DNA from: Bacteroidales bacterium
GTDB taxonomy: Bacteria; Bacteroidota; Bacteroidia; Bacteroidales; VadinHA17
Assembly: GCA_003142255.1 (NCBI GenBank)
Contig: PLLO01000013.1
Coordinates: forward strand, 1-64,000
Direction: 5' to 3'
Length of the DNA stretch: 64,000 nt
Positions 54,995 through 64,000 of this stretch are shown one piece after another; position 1 is the first letter of the stretch, and each line of letters begins with the position of its first letter. A program made the translations under genes and the position numbers. The notes below the pieces were generated by a model that was given only the letters and a program-made list of their open reading frames with translations, was not told the DNA's origin and did no database searches.

Positions 54995-56413
54995 ATGACA
55001 GACCTGACAGACAATCTTATAGATGAAAAAGAGATAAAGAGTCAGAAACAGGCGGTTCTCATGGTATCTGCCTTTGCAGGTTTCCTGGTTCCGTTCCTGA
55101 CATCGGCAATTAATCTTGCCCTGCCGGCCATCGGGGCAGATCTACATGTCAATGCAATCAGTCTTTCATGGGTTGTCAGCAGCGCTCTTCTGGCGTCAGC
55201 TATATTTCTTCTCCCCTTCGGAAAACTTGGTGACATTATCGGAAGGAAGAAGGTCTTTACTTTCGGAATAATTCTTTTTACTCTCGCAACTTTACTTATC
55301 GTATTCACACACAGTTTTGTCTCGCTTATAGTACTTAGAACAATCCAGGGCTTCTCAAGCGCCATGATCTTCGGAACCAGCCTGGCTATTCTCACATCCG
55401 TTTTCCCGGCAGGAGAGAGAGGCTGGGCAATGGGAATACAAGTGACAGCCACCTATCTCGGCCTTTCTACGGGTCCGGTAATTGGAGGGGTTTTAACTCA
55501 TTCGCTTGGCTGGAGAAGTATTTTTGTTCTGCTTTTTTTCATCGGTGTGATTTGTATTTATCTTGTCTTCAGCAAGATGAAATCTGAATGGGCTGATGCG
55601 CGCGGAGAAAAATTTGACTGGAAAGGGTCTGTCATTTACGGAGTGTCGTTGTTTGCTTTCATGTATGGTTTTTCAAAGCTTCCCTCTGCAACAGGATGGA
55701 TATTTCTGGCGTCAGGAATTACCGCTGCTGTAATCTTCCTGTTTTTTGAAGAGAGGATCGAACACCCTGTTTTTCATGCAAAGTTTTTTCTTACTAACAA
55801 AGTACTCGCCTTTTCAGGTCTGGCTGCGCTGATAAATTATTCGGCAACAAGCGCAATTGGTTTTTTTATGAGCCTCTATCTCCAGTACTTGAAGGGGCTT
55901 GATGCCCGTGCTGCCGGTCTTATAATGATCTCTCAGCCTCTGGCGATGGCCCTTTTGTCGCCTGTCGCAGGAAAGCTGTCCGACCGGAAAAACCCCGGAG
56001 TGATTGCTTCGGCGGGAATGGGAATTACAGGTATCGGACTTATTCTGCTTTGTTTTATAAATGCTTCGACTCCGTTTTATCTGATCATCTGCCTTTTGAT
56101 ACTGATGGGCGTGGGATTCGCTCTCTTTTCATCTCCCAACTCGAATGCCATAATGAGCTCCGTGGAAAAACGTTACCTGGGGATAGCTTCAGGAGTCGTT
56201 GGGACAATGAGAATGATCGGCCAGATGATGAGCATGGGAATAGCTATGATGCTAATATCGCTTTATATCGGGAAACAGACGATCAATCCGGCCACCAGTC
56301 CCGGACTGATGGCCGCCATGAAAACAGGATTCATTATTTTCTCTATTCTATCTGTTCTGGGAGTGTTCGCATCTCTTGCCAGGAACGAGAAGCTTGGAAA
56401 TAAGAATTCATAA
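54995..56413 (+). CDS. MFS multidrug transporter (DHA2-like, 14 helices)
   Basis: The predicted protein has 472 residues and about 14 hydrophobic segments. The MFS motif A GKLGDIIGRKKVF lies near residue 75 and motif C-like GPVIGGVLTHSLGWR near 160. It fits the DHA2/EmrB-QacA drug:proton antiporter branch. Substrate unknown. It starts three bases after dtd and is probably co-transcribed. Confidence 0.9.
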   Translation: MTDLTDNLIDEKEIKSQKQAVLMVSAFAGFLVPFLTSAINLALPAIGADLHVNAISLSWVVSSALLASAIFLLPFGKLGDIIGRKKVFTFGIILFTLATLLIVFTHSFVSLIVLRTIQGFSSAMIFGTSLAILTSVFPAGERGWAMGIQVTATYLGLSTGPVIGGVLTHSLGWRSIFVLLFFIGVICIYLVFSKMKSEWADARGEKFDWKGSVIYGVSLFAFMYGFSKLPSATGWIFLASGITAAVIFLFFEERIEHPVFHAKFFLTNKVLAFSGLAALINYSATSAIGFFMSLYLQYLKGLDARAAGLIMISQPLAMALLSPVAGKLSDRKNPGVIASAGMGITGIGLILLCFINASTPFYLIICLLILMGVGFALFSSPNSNAIMSSVEKRYLGIASGVVGTMRMIGQMMSMGIAMMLISLYIGKQTINPATSPGLMAAMKTGFIIFSILSVLGVFASLARNEKLGNKNS

Positions 56414-56424
56414 ATAAAATAATT

Positions 56425-56496
56425 ATGAAAACAAAAAGCATTATATTGAACCCGTTCTTTTTTATCATGATGTCCTGGTTTTTTATACTAAACTGA
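56425..56496 (+). CDS. Tiny hydrophobic peptide (23 aa)
   Basis: An ATG-TGA frame MKTKSIILNPFFFIMMSWFFILN fits exactly between the MFS gene and deoC. It has a basic N-terminus and then a hydrophobic helix-length run, so it could be a small membrane peptide or an upstream leader peptide. There is no homology evidence, and chance is a real alternative. Confidence 0.3.
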   Translation: MKTKSIILNPFFFIMMSWFFILN

Positions 56497-56501
56497 GCAA
56501 T

Positions 56502-57374
56502 ATGACGAAACTATATCAAAAACTCATAAAATCATGCCCTTCAGAATCTGAGATCAATAAAGAGCTGAAAAAAGCGGCAGCATCGGGCCCCGAGGAAGCC
56601 GACAAGCATTTACTGATGAGTATCCTGAACATAATAGACCTTACCAGTCTGAATACAACTGATAATAAAAGCAACATCATAAACTTCACTGGAAGGGTAA
56701 ACAGCTTCCAGAGCAGGTTTACCAATATACCCAACGTTGCTGCAATCTGCGTCTATCCGAACTTTGTCTCAGTAGTAAAAGAAAAGCTGAGCGCTAAAAA
56801 TGTTAAAATAGCATCCGTAGCCGGGGCGTTCCCTACATCTCAGACTTTCAGGAGCATAAAGGTGGCTGAATGCAAAATGGCTGTAGACGCCGGGGCTGAT
56901 GAGATCGATATTGTTATCCCTGTGGGCGCATTCCTCGGAAACGATTATGTTATGGTGGCCGACGAGATCCGGGAGATCAAGGAAGCTATAGGCAACAAGC
57001 TGTTGAAAGTAATTGTAGAATCGGGGCTGCTTGGCAGCTATGAGTTGATTTTTAAGGCCTCAATGATAGCAATGGATGCCGGGGCCGATTTTATCAAAAC
57101 ATCAACAGGCAAGGTTGCCGTTTCTGCTACACCTGAAGCAGCATATGTGATGTGCCATGCAGTTTCAGATTTTTATGCTGAAACCGGCATAAGAGTCGGG
57201 TTCAAGGCTGCAGGCGGAATTGCAACAATCGAGGATGCCCTTATTTACTATAGGATTGTCAGTCATTGCCTTGGCGACGAATGGCTTAACAATAAATATT
57301 TCAGGATCGGAGCAAGCCGTCTTGCAAATAATATTCTTTCCGGGATTGCCGGCGAAAAGCATGAACATTTCTGA
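56502..57374 (+). CDS. deoC: Deoxyribose-phosphate aldolase
   Basis: A 290-residue class I aldolase that splits deoxyribose 5-phosphate into acetaldehyde and glyceraldehyde 3-phosphate. The Schiff-base lysine is in DFIKTSTGK (about residue 200). Supporting lysine and Asp motifs are VIVESGLL and FKAAGGI. It is a longer form than E. coli DeoC (259). Its end overlaps the DUF4271 start by 14 bases. Confidence 0.94.
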   Translation: MTKLYQKLIKSCPSESEINKELKKAAASGPEEADKHLLMSILNIIDLTSLNTTDNKSNIINFTGRVNSFQSRFTNIPNVAAICVYPNFVSVVKEKLSAKNVKIASVAGAFPTSQTFRSIKVAECKMAVDAGADEIDIVIPVGAFLGNDYVMVADEIREIKEAIGNKLLKVIVESGLLGSYELIFKASMIAMDAGADFIKTSTGKVAVSATPEAAYVMCHAVSDFYAETGIRVGFKAAGGIATIEDALIYYRIVSHCLGDEWLNNKYFRIGASRLANNILSGIAGEKHEHF

Positions 57375-58377
57375 TCAGGAACAGGTTTTTCAGGTACGGG
57401 ATTCGGCAAAGCATAAGGCAGACACTTCTGTCCATGCCCTTAGATCAACGGCCGATACTGCCAGGGTTGCTGATTCGATTCCACAAAAGAAAATTCACCC
57501 TTTATCCGTAAAACAGATAGCCTTACCTGCAGATACCACTTCCTTCTGTGCCAGGAATGCTATTTCCGATGTCACTTTTTATGATCCCGTAAATTTACTT
57601 ACCCTTATTAATGAAACGGATCTGAACAGGTTCCCTTTCATATTCACAGAAAAGAACAGGAAAAGGGAAAATGCTTTAAAGAGTGTGCTTACAAAACATC
57701 TTAAGGACGGCAAAGAGATCCCTGTAAGGCCATTTCACGAAGACTGGATTATTTTAGTTGTTCTGGTTGCAGCATTTCTTTATTCTTCAATCCGGACTTT
57801 TTCAAAAAATTTCTTCCCTGAGGTTATAAGGTTTTTCTCCTTCAGGGGAGTCGGAGATCCGGTTTCCGGGGATATTGGCGAGGTATATCACTGGCAGTCA
57901 ACAGTCGTTAACCTTATCTCTTTTTTCAACATAGCGCTTTTCGTTTATTGCGCAGCATCTTATTATGATTTCATCCCCGCCGGAATCTCGGGAATTCTCT
58001 TCTGGGCAATTGCCTTCCTTGCTGTAGCGCTCATTGTAACCTTCCGGCATCTCGTTTGCTTTGTGACGGGATACATTAGCGGGCAGAGGCAGATTTTCAA
58101 TGAATATATGGTTACTGTTTATCAGTTGTACAGGTATGCTGCGCTGATATTATTCGTTCTTGTCATCCTTCTCTCATATACTGATATCTTTTCAGCCAAA
58201 ACGATCTTTACTATTGGTTTAACTTCTTTCCTGGCTCTTTATCTCATGCGCATAATAAGGCTTCTTTTAATTTTTATAAAGAGGGATGTTTCTGTTTTGT
58301 ATTTGATTTTATACCTTTGTGCGCTGGAATTTCTGCCTGTACTAGTTACAGCAAAATATTTTACAGGCCTGTTTTAG
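57361..58377 (+). CDS. DUF4271 membrane protein
   Basis: The protein is 338 residues from the ATG at 57361, which lies just before the deoC stop; an in-frame extension to 57220 lies entirely within deoC and is rejected. The hydrophilic N-terminus (1-125) is followed by six or seven membrane helices (about 130-335). DUF4271 is Bacteroidota-specific and normally sits before hemD and rnpA, as here. Function unknown. Confidence 0.8.
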   Translation: MNISDQEQVFQVRDSAKHKADTSVHALRSTADTARVADSIPQKKIHPLSVKQIALPADTTSFCARNAISDVTFYDPVNLLTLINETDLNRFPFIFTEKNRKRENALKSVLTKHLKDGKEIPVRPFHEDWIILVVLVAAFLYSSIRTFSKNFFPEVIRFFSFRGVGDPVSGDIGEVYHWQSTVVNLISFFNIALFVYCAASYYDFIPAGISGILFWAIAFLAVALIVTFRHLVCFVTGYISGQRQIFNEYMVTVYQLYRYAALILFVLVILLSYTDIFSAKTIFTIGLTSFLALYLMRIIRLLLIFIKRDVSVLYLILYLCALEFLPVLVTAKYFTGLF

Positions 58378-58425
58378 ATAGGTAGGGAAGTATTACCTGA
58401 TAAGTAAAACTTAAACTGTAAGGAT

Positions 58426-59178
58426 TTGAAAATAAGGAAGATTTTAGTAGCGCAACCAGAGCCGATAAATCCGAAATCTCCGTATTTCGACCTGGCAAAA
58501 AAATACAATCTCAAGATAGATTTCAAACCATTTATTCTGGTTGAAGGAGTAGCATCAAAGGATTTCAGGCACCAGAAAATCAACATTCTTGATTTTACTG
58601 CCGTAATCTTTACAAGCAAGACCGGGATAGATCATTTCTTCAGGATCTGCAATGAACTGCGTATTGTGGTTCCTGATATGATGAAGTATTTCTGTATCAC
58701 GGAGAACGTTGCCTTTTATCTTCAGAAATATATTGTTTACAGGAAGCGAAAGATCTTCCACGGCAAGGCCAAATTCCAGGATCTAATTGACATAATCATT
58801 AAACATAAGGAGGATAAATTCTTTGTCCCCCTCTCAGAGCCGCATAATGCTGAAATCCCGGATCTGCTCGATAAAAACGGCATCAAGTATACCATCGGGA
58901 CGATGTATAAGACCATCAGCAGCCATTTTACAAACCTGGCCGAATTTGATTATGACATCCTTGTCTTCTACAGCCCCTCGGGGATTAAATCGCTTAAAGA
59001 AAATTTTCCCGATTTTGTCCAGGGTGAAATTAAAATAGCCGCCTTCGGCCCCACAACTGCATCGGCAGTGGAACAGGAAGGACTGCGCCTTGATATAAAT
59101 GCTCCTAATCCCAAGGCGCCGTCAATGACCATGGCCCTTGATTTCTTCCTGAAGGAGCACAACAAGAACCTGAAGTAA
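58426..59178 (+). CDS. hemD: Uroporphyrinogen-III synthase
   Basis: The 250 residues begin with a TTG start (MKIRKILVAQPEP, preceded by AAGGA). The two-domain HemD fold is shown by VIFTSKTGIDHFF and FDYDILVFYSPSGIKSL, then FGPTTASAVEQEG. It closes hydroxymethylbilane into uroporphyrinogen III in haem synthesis. The TTG start is supported because Bacteroidota homologues begin with MKIKxILVSQPxP. Confidence 0.9.
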   Translation: MKIRKILVAQPEPINPKSPYFDLAKKYNLKIDFKPFILVEGVASKDFRHQKINILDFTAVIFTSKTGIDHFFRICNELRIVVPDMMKYFCITENVAFYLQKYIVYRKRKIFHGKAKFQDLIDIIIKHKEDKFFVPLSEPHNAEIPDLLDKNGIKYTIGTMYKTISSHFTNLAEFDYDILVFYSPSGIKSLKENFPDFVQGEIKIAAFGPTTASAVEQEGLRLDINAPNPKAPSMTMALDFFLKEHNKNLK

Positions 59179-59252
59179 TTTCTTCTATATATTCAACTTC
59201 ATGGCACTCTGCGCATAGGTTTTGAGCAGATGCCCGGCTGAATTTTTCACAC

Positions 59253-59660
59253 ATGGATACCGGGAGCGAAAAGTTCAAAAAATCAGAAAGGCTTTGCAGC
59301 CAGAAAATCATTGCTTCACTGATAAAGGAAGGTGATGTTTTTTTCACGCCCCTCTATAAGGTGGTATGGCTGAAGTGCCCGGCTCAACTCCCTTCTCCTG
59401 CCCAGGTTGCCTTCAGTGTTCCCAAAAAGGGGTTTCGCAGTGCTGTCATAAGAAACCTTTTAAAACGCAGGATGAGAGAGGCATACAGGAAGAATAAATA
59501 TTTACTTTACGACCAGCTTCAGCAGGCCGGAATATGTATTGCCTTTATCATTTCATTCAGGCGGAATTCGGTTGCCGCCTATACTGAAATCGAAAAAGCA
59601 ATGATTGAAACAATCGGGAGGCTGGCATCTGCTGCTTCTAAAAGCAATATACAATGTTAA
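59253..59660 (+). CDS. rnpA: Ribonuclease P protein component
   Basis: The predicted 135-residue protein has the RNR motif KRRMREAYRKNK (about 73-84) and the N-terminal FKKSERLCSQKIIASL hook. It binds the RNase P RNA. yidD, usually the next gene, is not here; rpmH is also absent. Confidence 0.93.
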   Translation: MDTGSEKFKKSERLCSQKIIASLIKEGDVFFTPLYKVVWLKCPAQLPSPAQVAFSVPKKGFRSAVIRNLLKRRMREAYRKNKYLLYDQLQQAGICIAFIISFRRNSVAAYTEIEKAMIETIGRLASAASKSNIQC

Positions 59661-59743
59661 AGTTGTCTTAATTAAATCCTTCCCCGGCACATTGCCAATT
59701 ATTATATTTATTTTCGTCGTTCAAATTTAAGCAAGTACCAGAT

Positions 59744-61489
59744 ATGAAAAAGATGCGATCATGCAGGTTAATAATCGTGTTGAGCCTGTTGGTTTTCGGA
59801 GGAGTATGTGTCGGATTTTTTGCCACGCAGGAGACTCGTGATTTCAGGATTGCAAAGAACCTCGACATTTTCTTTTCTCTATTCAGGGAGCTGAATACAT
59901 TTTATGTCGATGAGATCAATCCCGATAAAGTGATCAAAACGAGCATTGACGACATGCTTAAGAGCCTTGATCCATATACTGTCTATTACCCTGAATCTGA
60001 AGCAGATGAATTTACCTTCATGACCACCGGAAAATACGGGGGAATAGGATCCCTTGTAAGGGGCGGCGGTGATTATGTTACAATAAGTGAAGTGTACAAG
60101 GGATTCCCGGCAGATCTTGCCGGGATTAAGGCCGGCGACCTTCTTAAGAAAGTTGACGGGGTCTTATTAAAAGGCATTTCAACAGATAAGGTAAGCGAAA
60201 AACTGAAGGGAAACCCCGGAACAGATATTTCCGTGACTGTTGAGAGGAGCGGCAAGGATTTAGATTTCAAAATGAAGCGGGAAAAGATTGTTATTCCACC
60301 GGTTCCTTATTACGGCATGATTGATTCAAATACCGGATATATTAGATTCACGACATTCACCCAGGGATGCAGCCAGGATGTTAAAAATGCTCTTGTGGCA
60401 TTAAAGGCAAACAACCCGAAGCAAATAATTCTTGACCTCCGCAGTAATCCCGGTGGCCTTCTCACTGAAGCTGTCGAAATAGTAAACTTTTTTGTGGGCC
60501 CCGGCAATGAGGTGGTCTCTACAAAAGGAAAAGTGAATCAGTTCGATGAGGAATTCAAAACAACAAAAGCTGCATTTGATGATAAGATCCCTGTGGCTAT
60601 CCTGATCAACAGCGGCACGGCTTCTGCAGCAGAAATAGTGGCAGGCGCAATTCAGGACCTTGACAGGGGCATCATCGTGGGCCAGCGTTCCTACGGCAAA
60701 GGACTTGTGCAGGTGACCAGGCCGTTAAGCTATAATACCCAGCTGAAGGTCACAACCGCGAAATATTACATCCCCAGCGGAAGATGTATCCAGGCTCTCG
60801 ATTTCTCGCATCCTAATGCAGATGGCAGCGTGGGAATAATTCCGGATTCACTTATCTCTGAATTCAAAACGAAGAACGGCAGGACCGTCAAAGACGGAGG
60901 CGGTATCACCCCTGATGTTCCAATACTGCCGGAAACCCTGAGCCAGGTCGCTTCGGAACTCTATATCAGGAACTTCATCTTTGATTTTGCAACAAAGTAC
61001 TACTGGGCTCACCCGGATATTAAAACCCCACAGCAGCTTGCTTTAAGCGACCAGGATTATGCAGATTTCCGCGATTTCCTGATAGCCAGAAAATTCGACT
61101 ATAAAACCGTGACTGAGCAATCACTGAATGAGCTGATTTCCAATGCCAAAAAAGAAAAATATTACGATCTTCACAGGGATCTTTTTAACGAGATTGAAAA
61201 AGACATCACCCATTCGCTCGACCAGGATCTTTCGATTTTCAAGCCGGAAATAAAGGAACTGCTCGAGGAGGAGCTGGTGAGCCGGTATTTTTATGAGGAT
61301 GGGGCTATAGCCTGGACAATTAAAAACGATGAACAGGTAAACAAGGCTATTGAGGTTCTGAATAATAAGGAAAAGTACAGTTCAATCCTGAGCGGGAAAA
61401 CCGGATTACAGCTCGTCACTCAGAAGGATGCTTCCCCTGTCAGCCATAAAAAGATTCAAAATAAGGGTGAAATAGCGGCATCCGTTTAA
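59744..61489 (+). CDS. C-terminal processing peptidase (S41, CtpA-like)
   Basis: The 581 residues have a signal/membrane anchor (about 5-25), a PDZ domain (about 85-165) and an S41 catalytic domain with Ser in INSGTASAAEIVAGA (about 290) and Lys in RSYGKGLVQ (about 317). A C-terminal domain of about 170 residues follows. It degrades or trims exported proteins. Its TAA overlaps the stop of moaE as TTAA. Confidence 0.93.
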   Translation: MKKMRSCRLIIVLSLLVFGGVCVGFFATQETRDFRIAKNLDIFFSLFRELNTFYVDEINPDKVIKTSIDDMLKSLDPYTVYYPESEADEFTFMTTGKYGGIGSLVRGGGDYVTISEVYKGFPADLAGIKAGDLLKKVDGVLLKGISTDKVSEKLKGNPGTDISVTVERSGKDLDFKMKREKIVIPPVPYYGMIDSNTGYIRFTTFTQGCSQDVKNALVALKANNPKQIILDLRSNPGGLLTEAVEIVNFFVGPGNEVVSTKGKVNQFDEEFKTTKAAFDDKIPVAILINSGTASAAEIVAGAIQDLDRGIIVGQRSYGKGLVQVTRPLSYNTQLKVTTAKYYIPSGRCIQALDFSHPNADGSVGIIPDSLISEFKTKNGRTVKDGGGITPDVPILPETLSQVASELYIRNFIFDFATKYYWAHPDIKTPQQLALSDQDYADFRDFLIARKFDYKTVTEQSLNELISNAKKEKYYDLHRDLFNEIEKDITHSLDQDLSIFKPEIKELLEEELVSRYFYEDGAIAWTIKNDEQVNKAIEVLNNKEKYSSILSGKTGLQLVTQKDASPVSHKKIQNKGEIAASV

Positions 61490-61926
61490 GCCAGGCTGTT
61501 TTCCTTCCACCCCGCACTGTTGTTTTCATATATCTCTTTTTTCCAGACGGGAAGGCTTGCCTTTATCATTTCAACGGCTTTGCTGCATGCGCTTATCGCA
61601 TGATGCCTGTGCCCCGCTGAAACAATCACCAGAAGAGAAATCTCACCGGCCATTACTATACCTGTGGAGTGCAAAATATCAATTGACTTCACATCATTGA
61701 ATTCCTCTGATAATGATTTTATTATCTTACCGGCTTCAGCTTCGATCATATTCTCATACGCAGAATATTCAATGGCTTTAACCCGCCTTGCACCAAAGTC
61801 ATCGGCCCTTACCTGTCCAATGAATACCGAATGCCCTCCGGCATCTTTTTTTTCGGCGAGCTTCGCGATGATGGAAGATACGATCTCCTGGGTTATTGGT
61901 CCGTTAACCAGTATTTTATGGGACAT
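61486..61926 (-). CDS. moaE: Molybdopterin synthase large subunit
   Basis: A 146-residue MoaE. The active lysine segment LPVWKKEIY (near 128) and the GQVRADDFG and EYSAYENM segments are present. With MoaD it turns precursor Z into molybdopterin. The gene follows moaD. Confidence 0.93.
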   Translation of the reverse strand: MSHKILVNGPITQEIVSSIIAKLAEKKDAGGHSVFIGQVRADDFGARRVKAIEYSAYENMIEAEAGKIIKSLSEEFNDVKSIDILHSTGIVMAGEISLLVIVSAGHRHHAISACSKAVEMIKASLPVWKKEIYENNSAGWKENSLA

Positions 61927-61944
61927 GTTAATTTTAATTTATTA

Positions 61945-62178
61945 TTATCCTCCTGCAAAGGGAGGCATATATGCAACTTCGTCACCATCTTTAAGCAGCG
62001 GATCGCCATTAACAAGTTCATTATTCACTGCTATCCGGAAGTTGTAATGAGCTATCTCAGGAAAATCGTCCCCGACTCTCATCTTAAGTTCTTCGAATGA
62101 TGTAACTCCTCTGTAGTGCTTAAATGCGGTCTTTGTCACCTCCGCCAAAACCCCGAAAAAGAGTACTTGAATTTCCAT
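61945..62178 (-). CDS. moaD: Molybdopterin synthase sulfur carrier subunit
   Basis: A 77-residue ubiquitin-fold sulfur carrier ending in PPFAGG, whose C-terminal Gly is adenylated and thiocarboxylated. It partners MoaE 18 bases downstream. The ThiF/MoeB-like protein at 38 kb could be its activator. Confidence 0.92.
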   Translation of the reverse strand: MEIQVLFFGVLAEVTKTAFKHYRGVTSFEELKMRVGDDFPEIAHYNFRIAVNNELVNGDPLLKDGDEVAYMPPFAGG

Positions 62179-62235
62179 CTGTATAATTATTAAATCTTTT
62201 CTTCCGGTCGCCGTTCACCGGTAGCCGGTAGCCGC

Positions 62236-64000
62236 TTAATGCGCCTCCAGCCAGTTCTTTCCTGTTCCCCAGTCAACCATCAGCGGTACATCAAGCCTTG
62301 CTGCCCCTGACATTTCAGCTATTACCATTCCCCTGAGTCTGTCGAGCTCTGATTCGACTGTCTCAAAAATAAGCTCATCATGAACCTGAAGGATCATCTT
62401 TGATTTGAAGCTCTCCGATTTAAGCTTATCATTTATCCTGATCATCGCTATCTTGATAATATCGGCTGCAGATCCCTGTATCGGTGCGTTTATGGCGTTC
62501 CTTTCCGCGTTTCCCCTTGCCACCTGGTTGCGCGATTGTATGTCGCGGAGGTATCTTCTCCGGCCGAACATCGTGGTTACAAAGCCGGCTTCACGGGCTT
62601 TTTTGATGCTCTCTTCCATGTAGGTCTTTACCCCGGGGTATGAATTGAAATACCCTTCAATAAGATCTTTAGCCTCTTTCCTGCCAATGTTGAGCCTCTC
62701 CGACAAACCAAAGGATGAGATGCCGTAGATGATCCCGAAATTTGCAGTCTTGGCCTTCCCTCTCATTTCCCGGGTGACATCCTTAATGTCGACGCCAAAG
62801 ATCTTTGCTGCCGTTGCAGCATGGATATCGTTCCCGGAAAGAAAGTCCGCAATCATGTTACTGTCTTTGCTCAGATGGGCCATCAGCCTGAGCTCTATCT
62901 GTGAATAATCAGCTGAAAGAAATATGCATCCGGGGGCAGGGACAAAAGCCTTTCGTATTTCCCTTCCTCTCTCATCACGAACCGGAATATTCTGAAGATT
63001 GGGGTTATTTGAGCTTAAACGTCCTGTTGCAGCTACTGCCTGGTTGAAGGATGTATGGATCCTTCCTGTTCTGGCATCAACAAGCTGCGGCAACGCCTCA
63101 ACATAGGTTGATAAAAGTTTTTTTAGTCCCCTGTATTCCAGCACTTTGTCTACGATCGGGTGCTTGTGGGCAAGCCGTTGCAGGATCTCTTCGTTAGTTA
63201 TGAACTGGCGCGTTTTCGTCAATCTGGCTTTATCGTCAAGCTTAAGCCGGATAAAGAGTATGTCGCCCAGTTGCTTTGGCGATGATATATTGAATTCAGT
63301 GCCGGCAAGAACATAAATCTCCTTCTCCAGTGCAATAATATCTTCCCTGAGCCCATATGTTATTTTCTTCAATTCATCAGTGTCGAGTATCACTCCGTTT
63401 CTCTCCATGAGTGCGAGAACTGGAATGAGCGGCATTTCTATCTGAGACGACAGTGGCTCAAGCCCTTGTGCCCTGATCTTTGGTTCAAATATTTCTTTAA
63501 GCTGGAGCGTAACATCGGCATCTTCAACTGCATACTCTTTCAGCTTTTCATCGGGCACTGACCGCATATTCTTCTGGGAGTTTCCTTTTTCGCCGATAAG
63601 CGACTCTATGTGAACCGGGGAATATGAAAGATAAACCTCAGAGAGCAGGTTCATATTATGGCGCATATCGGGCTCAAGAAGGTAGTGGGCGATCATGGTG
63701 TCAAATAGGCTTCCCTTTACTTCAACGCCATAGTTTGCAAGGATCTGGATATCAAATTTTATGTTCTGTCCTATCTTAAGAATTGCCGGATTTCCAAGCA
63801 TCGGCCTGACAATTTCAAGAAACTTCTTTGTTTCTTCCCGCAATTCCGGAAAGCGGAAAAGGTATCCTTTTCCCTTTTCCCACGACAATGCTAATGCTAC
63901 AATTTCTGCGTTGAGAGGATCTATGCCGGTGGTTTCGGTATCAAAACATATTTCCTTTTGCCTTTCAGCTTCACGGATCACTTCTGCCAGCTGCTTCGCG
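62236..64000 (-). CDS. polA: DNA polymerase I, 3' part (runs off the window)
   Basis: At least 587 residues of PolA; the frame stays open to the right edge, so the N-terminal part is outside. The 3'-5' exonuclease keeps all metal ligands: DTETTG, GQNIKFDIQ and the YAVEDAD segment. The polymerase has motif A DYSQIELRLMA, motif B RGKAKTANFGIIYGIS and motif C LQVHDELIFE. It is therefore a proofreading-competent family A enzyme. The usual total length is about 930 residues. Confidence 0.96.
   Translation of the reverse strand, partial: AKQLAEVIREAERQKEICFDTETTGIDPLNAEIVALALSWEKGKGYLFRFPELREETKKFLEIVRPMLGNPAILKIGQNIKFDIQILANYGVEVKGSLFDTMIAHYLLEPDMRHNMNLLSEVYLSYSPVHIESLIGEKGNSQKNMRSVPDEKLKEYAVEDADVTLQLKEIFEPKIRAQGLEPLSSQIEMPLIPVLALMERNGVILDTDELKKITYGLREDIIALEKEIYVLAGTEFNISSPKQLGDILFIRLKLDDKARLTKTRQFITNEEILQRLAHKHPIVDKVLEYRGLKKLLSTYVEALPQLVDARTGRIHTSFNQAVAATGRLSSNNPNLQNIPVRDERGREIRKAFVPAPGCIFLSADYSQIELRLMAHLSKDSNMIADFLSGNDIHAATAAKIFGVDIKDVTREMRGKAKTANFGIIYGISSFGLSERLNIGRKEAKDLIEGYFNSYPGVKTYMEESIKKAREAGFVTTMFGRRRYLRDIQSRNQVARGNAERNAINAPIQGSAADIIKIAMIRINDKLKSESFKSKMILQVHDELIFETVESELDRLRGMVIAEMSGAARLDVPLMVDWGTGKNWLEAH

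Noticed and set aside
57220-57360. A 47-codon upstream extension of the DUF4271 gene
   Set aside because: It lies entirely within deoC. The ATG at 57361 gives a normal short overlap.

Overview
The window looks like a chromosomal segment of a non-model member of the Bacteroidota, probably near the Bacteroidales/Marinilabiliales. This rests on the upstream promoter motifs of the TTG...TAnnTTTG type, the scarcity of Shine-Dalgarno sequences, the F-type ATP synthase gene order with a short epsilon subunit, DUF2723 and DUF4271 proteins, LytS/LytTR signalling pairs, many lipoproteins and outer-membrane barrels, and a GH127 enzyme. No phage, plasmid, CRISPR array, complete IS element or obvious defence island was seen. 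The exact genus cannot be read from the sequence.

Layout. 1-2.1 kb is gene-poor: two lipoprotein genes, remnants, one tRNA-Arg(CCT) with a broken partial copy. 2.1-5.7 kb: a PL22-like secreted beta-propeller translationally coupled to ettA, then a small membrane protein. 6-15 kb: a small lipoprotein, a YfiR/coiled-coil/SpoIIE phosphatase, a stand-alone receiver, a large DUF2723 glycosyltransferase-like protein and a 970-residue peptidase-MA/propeller/barrel protein. 15-26.3 kb: a decarboxylase and the ATP synthase genes, split into bactofilin-atpZ-(atpI-like)-atpBEFHAG-polyprenyl synthase and a separate atpDC. The two blocks are parted by an outer-membrane protein gene and a 0.5-kb repeat-rich spacer. 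26.4-29.1 kb: DUF177-rpmF-plsX-fabH. 29.3-32.3 kb: two LiaI/LiaF-like membrane proteins with a LytS-type kinase and LytTR regulator. 32.4-38.1 kb: yidD, an ICMT/PEMT-like methyltransferase, a GH16-fold protein without catalytic residues, a FlbD-like small protein, and an ECF sigma/anti-sigma/outer-membrane barrel module. 38.2-51.2 kb: ThiF/MoeB-like, AsmA-like, a sensor kinase, the tRNA-modification pair trhP/mnmH, a degenerate hybrid kinase, rsgA, a phosphofructokinase and a Crp/Fnr regulator. 51.3-64 kb: GH127, mntP, dtd, an MFS exporter, deoC, DUF4271-hemD-rnpA, a CtpA-type protease, moaE/moaD and polA, which runs off the right edge.

Most of the window is housekeeping: energy, lipid initiation, tRNA modification, ribosome assembly, haem and molybdopterin. 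The unusual parts are mainly signalling and cell-surface functions. The best leads are: (i) a 940-residue hybrid histidine kinase whose phospho-acceptor His is Tyr, whose N-box Asn is His and whose first receiver lacks its acidic pair, although its last receiver is intact; (ii) a GH16-fold protein with HxDxxR in place of ExDxxE, three N-terminal helical repeats and no signal peptide; (iii) two near-identical ECF-type promoters in front of the sigma gene and its barrel gene; (iv) a terminator-like hairpin directly after atpE inside the ATP synthase operon; and (v) a family of short repeats whose outer arms keep their orientation while the core is inverted.
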